Shown here piece after piece: positions 56,277 through 64,000 of a stretch of 64,000 nt of DNA. The translations under genes were made by a program, and so were the position numbers. Below the pieces are notes generated by a model. It worked only from the letters and a program-made list of their open reading frames with translations. It ran no database searches and was not told the DNA's origin. Position 1 is the stretch's first letter, and each line of letters starts with the position of its first letter. Origin of the DNA: Ctenopharyngodon idella. Lineage: Eukaryota; Chordata; Actinopteri; Cypriniformes; Xenocyprididae. The stretch is from assembly GCF_019924925.1 (NCBI RefSeq), contig NC_067229.1, positions 2,145,001-2,209,000 on the forward strand, in the 5' to 3' direction.

Positions 56277-57321
56277 CACACCGATCAGGCATAACATTAT
56301 GACCACCTTCCTAATATTGTGTTGGTCCCCCTTTTTCTGCCAAAACAGCCCTGACCCGTCGAGGCATGGACTCCACTAGACCCCTGAAGGTGTGCTGTGG
56401 TATCTGCACCAAGATGTTCGCAGCAGATCCTTTAAGTCCTGTAAGTTGTGAGGTGGAGCCTCCATGGATCGGACTTGTTTGTTCAGCACATCCCACAGAT
56501 GCTCGATTGGATTGAGATCTGGGGAATTCGGAGGCCAAGACAACACCTCAAACTCGTTGTTGTGCTCCTCAAACCATTCCTGAATCATTTTTGCTTTGTG
56601 GCAGGGGCATTATCCTGCTGAAAGAGACCACAGCCACCAGGCAATACCGTTTCCATGAAAGGGTGTACATGGTCTGTAACAATGCTTAGGTAGGTGGTAC
56701 GTGTCAAAGTAACATCCACATGGATGGCAGGACCCAAGGTTTCCCAGCAGAACATTGCCCAAAGCATCACATTGGTCCAGTTCTGATGCTCACTGTTGGC
56801 TCTTTCGGCGGTGGACAGGGGTCAGCATGGGCACCCTGACTGGTCTGCGTCTATGCAGCCCCATACGCAACAAACTGTGATGCACTGTGTATTCTGACAC
56901 CTTTCTATCAGAACCAGCATTAACTTCTTGAGCAATTGGAGCTACAGTAGCTCATCTGTTGGATCGGACCACCACCTCAATGAGCCTTGGCCGCCCATGA
57001 CCCTGTCTCCGGTTCATCACTGTTCCTTCCTTGGAGCACTTTTGATAGATACTGACCACTGCAGACCGGGAACACCCCACAAGAGCTGCAGTTTTGGAGA
57101 TGCTCTGACCCAGTCGTCTATCCATCACAATTTGGTCCTTGTCAAACTCGCTCAAATCCTTACGCTTGCCCATTTTTCTGCTTCTAACACATCAACTTTG
57201 AGGACAAAATGTTCACTTGCTGCCTAATATATCCACCCACTAACAGGTGCCGTGATGAAGAGATAATCAGTGTTATTCACTTCACCTGTCAGTGCTCATA
57301 ATGTTATGCCTGATCAGTGTG
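56277..57321 (-). mobile_element. Tc1-like transposon with internal deletion, inactive
   Basis: The left terminus cacaccgatcaggcataaca and the right terminus, reverse-complemented, cacactgatcaggcataaca match at 19 of 20 and continue inward through ttatga. TA flanks both ends (56275-56276 and 57322-57323). The length is about 1045 bp, about 200 bp short of typical relatives, because part of the transposase is deleted. The family is the widespread fish 'gatcaggcataacattatgaccacc' Tc1 group. Confidence 0.97.
56311..57173 (-). pseudogene. Tc1-like transposase pseudogene, internal deletion
   Basis: Starts MGKRKDLSEFDKDQIVMD at 57173 and ends GGPTQY at TAG/TAA 56311-56313. The helix-turn-helix region (SISKTAALVGCSRSAVVSI) is readable. 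The first frame ends at TGA 56952-56954, probably a decayed CGA. Near 56765-56795 a deletion joins text before the first catalytic aspartate to the VMLWAMF strand, removing the W-S-D-E-S motif. The second aspartate (LFQQDNAP) and the glutamate (DLNPIEHLW) remain but lie in different frames, separated by a one-base loss near 56605. Another frame change lies near 56430. Non-functional. Confidence 0.95.
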
Positions 57322-57323
57322 TA

Positions 57324-58271
57324 TATAAATATATATATATTTTTATTTCTCCATTTTGATATAATATTTGTTTGAGAATTATATTTAAAGTAATTGTGAA
57401 GTGAACACTTTCACCTGGTAAGCGTCGGAGGGAGAGTCTCACAGGAGCACAAATGACTTCAGCCGTTATTAGAGGAAAGACACAAGTGGACTTTGCCTCA
57501 TTAGTCTGCAGCCAGTTTGTTTTCCTAATGAGGGTTTTCTCTCGTTTGCCCTGAGGTGTTTGGTGGCGGTGTGGGGTCAGACGACGACGGACGAAACACA
57601 GACCTTCATCGGTCAGGCCGTGACCTCAACGCAACAGACGAACGCTCAGCTTCTACGACAAAAACATCAAATCAAGCACAGATCTTTAACAGAGTTTAGA
57701 AAGAAAGAGAGAGAGAGATTGGAGGTGCTTTAATCCTAATCTCACACACTAAACCGCACAGACAGGAAGTCTCTTAACATGTTTATCTGTCCTCTCATCT
57801 TCAAGCGCTCTCACTGGAGATGATGGCTGCTCTCTGACTTCCTCTCTAATTTACATGTTGTCATCAGACGCCCTCGTCTCGCTCTCACTGCAAGCGTTTG
57901 TTTACTAGCGTGTTTGTTTGATGGCAGATGTTGGCACGTTGACTTCTGAACTTTCGAGTTTTGTCACAGCTTGTCATCATGTCGTGGAGCATTGAAGAGC
58001 CCAGATTACCAGAAACTACACTGTTATTAAAAGCTGAAAATAAGATACAGGGAGTGTCAGGAAAAACAGTTGACCAATCACATGAGCCTAACCCATTATT
58101 CTCACAAAACTGGTGAATCTGAACGCTGAAATAATAAGTGGTACTCCTAGTCCTCTATAAAATATGACCCAAATTTCATGGGATTTATACCCAAATTAAG
58201 TTATTATTCAGATGTGAGACTGTGGTCTTTCCTTACCATAGCAGAATATGTGAATTAAATGAAATTATAAC
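57324..58271. other. Unique sequence, no gene seen
   Basis: Positions 57430-57960 are GC-richer unique DNA with an (ag)n-like run near 57703-57720. No ORFs above threshold. Candidate conserved non-coding patch, untested. Confidence 0.35.
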
Positions 58272-58327
58272 TGGCTTCCGGTCGAGCTCGAAGTGTAAAC
58301 AACATGGCCGCCCTCGCTGAAGTGAGT
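58272..58327 (+). promoter_or_regulatory. Housekeeping-type start-site signals, unconfirmed
   Basis: An ETS-type cttccggt (58275-58282) lies 22 bases before aacaacatggccgccctcgc, which combines a YY1-like motif, a good Kozak context and ATG (58304-58306). Six codons later comes a donor-like gaa/gtgagt (58322). This ETS, YY1/ATG, donor order is common at TATA-less gene starts. No downstream exon can be named, and a dispersed repeat could carry the same words. Confidence 0.25.
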
Positions 58328-58738
58328 TTGACAAATACCTCTATATCTACAAATATATTACATTTATTGGAACGGTGATGTATTTCCTTTCACCATTCTG
58401 CTCTTATTTAGAAAAAAAATCTGTTGCGGAAAGACAAAAGGCCCATGAGAAGCGACTTCACAGATGAGCACGGCTATACGGGACGACACGTCCACTTTAT
58501 CTTAAGCTCTGCGAGGAGAGAAAGCAAGCAGAGGTCACCGATTTACCCGATAGATACGTTACTCTCTCCCGCCGGACGAATCTGAGCTCGACAAACGAAA
58601 CCAGTCAGCGGGAGTTAAGCTGAAATGAACAAGGAATCGTTTCTGAAAGGCGCCAAATCATAAAGAATGGAGGAGCCGCTGGCCAGGCGGAGAATAAATC
58701 CACAGTTGGCGTGTTCCTGATGAGCGCCGGCTATTTTG
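58328..58738. other. GC-rich unique patch
   Basis: Positions 58425-58735 are GC-rich, non-repetitive and closed in all frames by stops. No identification. Confidence 0.35.
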
Positions 58739-58800
58739 AAGGGATAGTTCACCTAAAAATGAATGTTGAGTCTTTATTTACTCACTCTCATGTGTTTTGA
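58739..58800 (+). repeat. Cyprinid interspersed-repeat tail copy
   Basis: gaagggatagttcacctaaa, aatgaatgttgag, then tttatttactcactctcatg. Diverged member of the dispersed tail. Confidence 0.55.
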
Positions 58801-59394
58801 AAGTGTTTTGTGCCTGCTGGGACGTAACTAACTGAGTCTTTCTTCACCAGATCGTCTTTCCCCTGCGTGTGTCATGTTTAAAACTCATAAATACACACTT
58901 CACCGCTGTTGTTTCACAGACGAACAAGGCTGTATGAAGTCATCTGTACAGCAGAGACAGCGAAAGCCCATTTGTCTGTGAATACATAATACATGTTGTG
59001 TGGTAAAGATCTATATATACCAGCTATTGGCACAATTCTGCCACTCTTCTTTTTGTATCATCTCTCGTCCTCTTCGCAAATGGCTTTTGATGGCGTTTAC
59101 GGCCTGTTCACAGGCTCCTAAGTAATAAACGTGCATTTAATGAATGCTAAAATAAAGCAAATGAATCAAATCCACCCACTTTAGAGGAGCTAGTGGTCCT
59201 TCATCATCTTCTCATTCTCTCTGGTCTTTTATGAGTCACTTGAGATTTTCTCAGTAGTTGTTAAGGTCAAAAATTATATCTTAAGTTTATACAACCAGTA
59301 TGAAACATTTTGAAAATTTAGCTTCAAATCATCACTCTATTATAATTTTATGACAAACACCAAATGGCAATGTTTCTGTAACATTTTGGTTGAA
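58801..59394. other. Unique sequence, no gene seen
   Basis: Mixed composition. No repeats or ORFs worth listing. Confidence 0.4.
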
Positions 59395-59620
59395 ATTTAA
59401 AGGGATGGTTCATTGCGATTTCACTTTTTAATTTGCATTTAAAGGGACACACACAAAAACAGAGCGTTTTTGCTTACCCTCAAAAAGTGACCAATTTAAC
59501 ATGCTATATAAATGATCTGTGGGGTATTTTGAGCTAAAACTTCACATACACACTCTAGGGACATCAGAGACTTATTTTACATCTTGTAAAAGTGGCATTA
59601 TATGACCCCTTTAAATAAAA
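59395..59620 (+). repeat. Cyprinid interspersed repeat, short 3' copy
   Basis: Same blocks in the same order as 10080-10254: atttgcatttaaagggacac, tttttgctta, gatctgtggggtattttgag, acttcaca, ttttacatcttgtaaaa and cattatatgacccctttaa. It also has ctctagggacatcagagact, which is missing from the first copy. The 5' part is absent. Confidence 0.75.
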
Positions 59621-59785
59621 TCTGTACATTTAAATGCAATATTTAATAAAAGCACAGTGAAATGTGACTTATTTACAAGTTTGTTTTAAAACATTGCAAG
59701 AGGACGTGCTGACAACATTATAACATTTCTACAATGTTACAAAAAAGTTTTACATTAAAAAAACAAAAAAAAACATGTATTTAAA

Positions 59786-59850
59786 ATAGTGCTGTCAAAT
59801 CGATTAATCGCATGCAACATAAGTTAAAAACAAACATTATTTTAAAAACA
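59786..59850 (+). repeat. hAT-type end fragment
   Basis: agtgctgtcaaatcgattaa then tcgcatgcaacataagtta is the terminus of a well-known fish hAT-type family ('tagtgctgtcaaa(c/t)gattaatcgc'). Only this end is visible. Confidence 0.5.
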
Positions 59851-59869
59851 AACAAACAAACTTCTATAG

Positions 59870-60290
59870 CACTAAAACCAAGTGGGCCACACGCGTCCTG
59901 AAGCCAAAACCTTTTGATCGCCCCCTGGTGGCTGGCTGCAGTATAGGTCTTAAGCACTACACTCTCCATGTAATCAAATGGGATGAGAGCCAAACTAAAA
60001 CATCCAATTAGACAATTTCTTTCTGAAGATGGTCATTTTAGGTAGCTCTTATCACGCTGACGTATGTTCAAGTGTTTGTTTTTCCAGTAAGTTCGGATTT
60101 AGTCAGTTATTTGATGCTATAAAAAGGGGGTGTGGCATCATGATTGACAGCTCTGTAATCGAGTCTATGGGCGGCTCCACCTCATGATCACTACTGCTCA
60201 GACCTGGGCTCCAAACAATGTAATCATCACAAGATGTCAACGGCCATTTCTAAGATATTTTGGCTGCTTTCTTTTGTTGTGGAAAGAAGT
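59870..60290. repeat. Probable interspersed repeat
   Basis: Words such as cgccccctggtggctggctg, cagtataggtctt, gattgacagctctgtaatcg and atgggcggctccacctcatg resemble a teleost dispersed repeat with 'ccccctggtggctggctgcag'. Ends and class are not resolved. Confidence 0.35.
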
Positions 60291-60685
60291 GGAGACTACC
60301 ATCTTTTATTACAGTCTGTGATGAAAACTCGTTTACATACAAGTTGAATCTAGTCCAATGAAAGACACAAAGTGTCATCTTGGATTTCACACCTTCGTAA
60401 GTGGATTTGAGGCTTTCATCAAGTTATTCATTAAGAGTCTTGATTTCCTCTTCCTGTTAAAACTTTACAGATGCTGAGAGCAAATCAATGACAATGACAC
60501 CTCTTAAGTCCGGAAGTGTTAAAAAACACTTCACACCTATTCAAATTACGGCTGTGTGACGACATGAGAGCGGTTTGAGTTCAGCTAGTCGTTTTATATT
60601 GTCATCATTATGAGGCGTTTCAGAATTAATCCATTTCAAGTTAAACTGAATTTGTCTATTACACTTCGGCTTACCGTTTGTGCCA
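60291..60685. other. Unique sequence
   Basis: No repeat or coding signal recognised. Confidence 0.35.
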
Positions 60686-62375
60686 CAGACATGAATGAAC
60701 TGCCTAGCAACGCCCTAGTAACTGAGCAGAGCATTGTAGCAACTGCAAAGCAGCACCTACCAACCACCCATAAAACCCTACTGACTACATAGCATTTCCT
60801 CTGCAACACCTTAGAAGCCACCAAGCAATCATGCAAAATACCCTAGAAATCTCACAGCAACACCCTGGCAACTGCATAGTTACACAATGGCAATCACCCA
60901 TAACTTCCTAGCAACTGCTTAGCAACACCCAATCAACTGCAGAGAATTGTAGCAATTGCAAAGCAGTGCCTAGCAACCACCCCAAACACCCTACCAAAAC
61001 GCATGACAAGAAGCAATGCCTGGACAATACAGAACACCCTAGCAACACCCTAGTCACCATGCTGAACACCACAACAATCACTTAACAACCATACATAAAA
61101 CCGTAACTGCTTAGCAATTCCTTGGAAACAACCCAAAACACCTTAGAAACCGCCTAGCAATACTCTAACAACCATGCAAAACACCCTAGGAAACACTTCT
61201 AACATCTGCATAGCAATGCCCTGACAACGGTACAGAAGGCCCTAGCAACGCTTTAGCCATCATGCCAAACATTGCAGCAATCACATAACGGTACCTGGCA
61301 GCTGCCTAGCAACCACCCATAAAAAACATTAAAAAGCACTTAGTAATATCAAAGGAACTACTTGTAACACCCTAGCAACTGCATAGAAATGCGACAACTA
61401 AGAACACCCTAGCCACAATGTAGCCATTACATAGCAAAATCCTAGCAACTATTGTAACAATCTGCCAACTCCAAAGCAACACCTAACAATACAGAAGACC
61501 CTATCAACCAATAACAATAGCCTAGAAAACAAAATGAACACCATAGCAATTGTATAGCAACACCTTAGAAATGCCCTGACAACAATACAGAAGGCCCTAG
61601 CAACGCCCTAGCCATTATGCCAAACATTGCAGCAATCACATAACATTCTAGCAACTACCATAGCAACCACCCATAAAACTCTACTGATTGCATAGCTATT
61701 CCTTGACAACAAGCCAGAAAACCTTAGAAATCACCTAGTAATACCCCAGAAACTAAATAGCAATGGCCTGACAACTAAGAACACCCTACCAACATCCTAG
61801 ACACAATGTAGCAATTACACCCTAGCAACAACCCTAGTAACCATTATAACATCGCCAACTGCATAGCAACACCAAACAATAGAAGAAACCCTAGCATCCA
61901 CCTATGTAACAATACCCTAGAAACCAAACAGAACACCATAGCTATTTGATAGCCTTAGAAGTGCCCTGACAACAATACAGAAGACCCTAGCAACGCCTGA
62001 GCATCAGGCCAAACATTGCAGCAATCTCATAACAGCAGCCGCCTAGCAACCACCCATAAAACCCTACTGATTGCATAGCTATTACATGGTGACAAACCAG
62101 AATACCTTATAAATCACCTAGTAACACCTTAGCAACTACTTTTAACACCCTAGCAACTGAACAGCAATGCCCTGACAACTATGAATACCCTAGCCACAAT
62201 GTAGCAATTACAGCTTAGCAATGACCCTACAATCGCCTAGCGACCATTATAACACTGCCAACTGCATAGCAACACCTAACAATAGAAGAGACCCTAGCAA
62301 CCACCTATTTAATAATACCCTAGAAACCAAACAGAACACCATAGCAATCACATAGCAACACCCTGGCAACAGGAG
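60686..62375 (+). repeat. CTAGCAAC minisatellite with 355-390-bp higher-order units
   Basis: About 1.7 kb built of a 10-mer theme (ccctagcaac) with aactgcatagcaa, accacccataaaacc and aacaccctag variants. Longer modules recur: ctgacaac(g/a)(g/a)tacagaag at 61221, 61576 and 61966, and gccaaacattgcagcaatc at about 61264, 61619 and 62005. This gives higher-order steps of 355 and 390 bases, with a shorter diverged unit upstream. ORFs at its edges are repeat translation. Confidence 0.93.
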
Positions 62376-63107
62376 AAGAATTCTACATATTAAAATCGAG
62401 TCTCTGTCTATGATGTGTGCAGTAAATAGTGTTTGAGGAAGCACACGTAAGTGGTTCTTCTCCAGAGGTCAGAGATGACAATGTGAACCTCCGGATGAGA
62501 GAAACCGAAGATGTGATTTGGGCTGGGAAATCTTCAGGATTCTTCAGGAACTCTTCGCCCGTGGCGAGCAGCGGGGAGCGTGTGTGTGTTTACTCGCCAG
62601 CGCGTTCATCTTCCCCACCTCTCGTCGAGCTAATGGCCGCTAGAATCACGCTGTAAGCATTCGGGCCTCTGAGAGTGAGGAATAAACCTGCTGGGAGGAA
62701 AGACGAGGAGAGAGAGGGACCCTCGCTGTTTGAAACAAGAGGGCAAAGGAGGTGAGCCAAAACACGCCGGCAAAACCTGTTTATATTCCTCCCGAAGCGC
62801 CACAGTGTCCCGCGAGCCAAAAAGTGCCTTACGTGCTGGAATCTCTCTTCATTTTCATTACCAAGAACAATATTTCAGCAGCGCTCACACCGGCCCCATG
62901 AGGTGGAAAATTACGAGATTTAGGGTTTTATCATCTGAAACACTGTTTAATTTTCTGAGAGACAGTGAAGCGATGGAGGGAGACCTTTAAAAGAGACAAC
63001 GGCTCTCTTCACAACTGAATACTAAAATACTCACAGCTATAACTGTGCATGTGTAACAGATATATATAGTTATTCAGTATATATAGTTGTGTGGTGTATT
63101 ATTTAAA
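62376..63107. other. GC-richer unique patch, no gene seen
   Basis: Positions 62480-62900 are balanced to GC-rich, non-repetitive, and carry opposed ORFs of 75-86 codons without domains. Candidate conserved non-coding DNA, untested. Confidence 0.35.
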
Positions 63108-63185
63108 GGAACAGTGCACCCAAAAATGAAAACTGTCATCATACTCATCAGCATTTCAGTCCGGGTTTGATGTTTAAAAGTCTTC
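63108..63185 (+). repeat. Cyprinid interspersed-repeat tail copy
   Basis: aaaggaacagtgcacccaaa, aatgaaaactgtcatcat, actcatcagcatttcag. A diverged copy of the dispersed tail. Confidence 0.5.
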
Positions 63186-63577
63186 TGGGTAAAAGGCAAA
63201 TGCAGCATAATTTATCTTATGCTATCAACAAGAAAAATAATGCCATATTTTTAATTAATACAACTGTAAATGCATGAAAAAGACCCAGGACTGGTCGTTC
63301 CAGTGTTAAATACAATATAAACCCATAAATAGTAATCTACATAATACATTTGTGCTGTGGTGCACTCTGGGAACTCAAGACATACTGTGTTTATTGGTGT
63401 GGACAACAGCACCTGTCAAAAATAAGACTTGCCATGCTTTCTAACAACAAAGAACTTGCATACTGAACACATACTTGTATTTACATACTTAAATCCCCCA
63501 TATTCATATAATGAGAAAATCTGTGATTTAGCAGCAAAGAAATAAAGATGTGAGCCTGTATGATGCCTGTATATATT
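63186..63577. other. Unique sequence
   Basis: Mixed AT-rich DNA with no recognised feature. Confidence 0.35.
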
Positions 63578-64000
63578 AGGCCCCGTTTCCACCGGACTTA
63601 TGGGGGTGGTACTCGGTGTGTTTCGACCGCAGGAACCAAGGTCTAAATAAAGTTCCGGGTAAAAAATTCCCCCTCAGAAAGTCCCTGCTCACGAGGTAGT
63701 ACTATTTAAAAGCTCAGGAACTTTTGGGGGTGGGAATTGGGCACTGAACATGCTGATTGGTTGAGTTCACGCAGCATTTTATTTCAACCACCATTTTTTA
63801 AAGTCTGTTGCGGTGCGTGCAGTAAGAGTTATTTGTTATTGGAATCAACATCGGAGTTTAAAAATATGACCAATGGACAAATTGTTCCGGGTAATTTCAG
63901 TGCAAACGAGGCTTTAGTGATTATATAAAAAATTTGTTTCGTTTTTTTTTTTTTTTTTTTTTTTCCAGAATACTAAGGAAAAAAGGCTAAATTGTGAGAT
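63578..64000 (+). mobile_element. Left part of a MITE cut by the window edge
   Basis: Begins ggccccgtttccaccggact, followed by gggggtggtactcg, aaagttccgggtaaa and ggaacttttgggggtgg. This is the texture of a fish MITE family whose ends read 'gccccgtttccacc'. A T-run of about 25 lies at 63939-63964. The opposite terminus is not in the window. The 63-codon ORF at 63737 lies inside the element. Confidence 0.5.

Noticed and set aside
1..64000. Search for CRISPR arrays, operons, rRNA and tRNA genes.
   Set aside because: No regularly spaced short palindromic repeats with unique spacers, no operon-like gene packing, no rRNA blocks and no cloverleaf with A and B boxes were found by eye.

Overview
The window looks like nuclear DNA of a teleost fish, most likely a cyprinid (carp, goldfish, zebrafish group). 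The base composition is AT-rich. There are many AT and CA microsatellites and two Tc1/mariner elements of typical fish sequence. Several interspersed repeats are ones I recognise from cyprinid genomes, including the 'agttcacccaaaaatga ... tttactcaccctcatg' tail and the 'cattatagg(a/t)ccc' element. No prokaryotic operon, CRISPR array, rRNA or convincing tRNA was seen. I found no convincing host protein-coding gene. Nearly all ORFs are short and chance-like, so the window reads as intergenic or intronic DNA filled with mobile elements and satellites. All similarity statements were made by eye.

Layout. 1-4.8 kb: unique sequence, a terminal-inverted-repeat element with an AATTGYGA core (899-1223), a TATC microsatellite, a spaced direct repeat and an AT-rich minisatellite. 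4.8-6.7 kb: two adjacent DNA-transposon fossils. 9.5-10.3 kb: a cyprinid interspersed repeat whose 3' end recurs at 59.4 kb. 13.1-14.3 kb: a PIF/Harbinger-like element keeping a Myb/SANT-like coding remnant, then another TIR element. 16.2-20 kb: a degenerate repeat split by a possible LTR relic and a TIR element. 20.4-22.8 kb: MITE fragments. 24.6-25.2 kb: a truncated Tc1 fossil. 26.2-27.1 kb: a 140-bp tandem repeat carrying a 152-bp MITE whose empty site is visible in sister units. 29.7-31.0 kb: a foldback element and a hAT MITE. 32.1 kb: a probable solo LTR. 33.6-34.9 kb: an old duplication. 35.4-41.0 kb: a two-block satellite with higher-order structure, interrupted by a perfect 31-bp palindrome and a hAT MITE with a perfect 8-bp target duplication. 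42.3-43.4 kb: low-complexity AT DNA and a second LTR. 44.3-45.5 kb: a nearly full-length dead Tc1. 47.2-48.2 kb: an AT minisatellite. 50-52 kb: an AACGTT repeat, an ACCATGG cassette and a long CT/GT microsatellite. 53.4-54.2 kb: a possible piggyBac-like fossil. 56.3-57.3 kb: a second dead Tc1 inside a TA microsatellite. 60.7-62.4 kb: a CTAGCAAC minisatellite with higher-order repeats. The right edge cuts through another MITE.

Between the repeats lie GC-richer unique patches (for example 14.4, 15.7, 35.0, 48.4, 58.3-58.7 and 62.5 kb). They could be conserved non-coding regulatory DNA, but only cross-species alignment can show that. No new biological system is demonstrated. The most informative items are the satellite with an ~830-bp higher-order repeat, the insertions that show their own empty sites or target duplications, and the domesticated-type Myb/SANT remnant.
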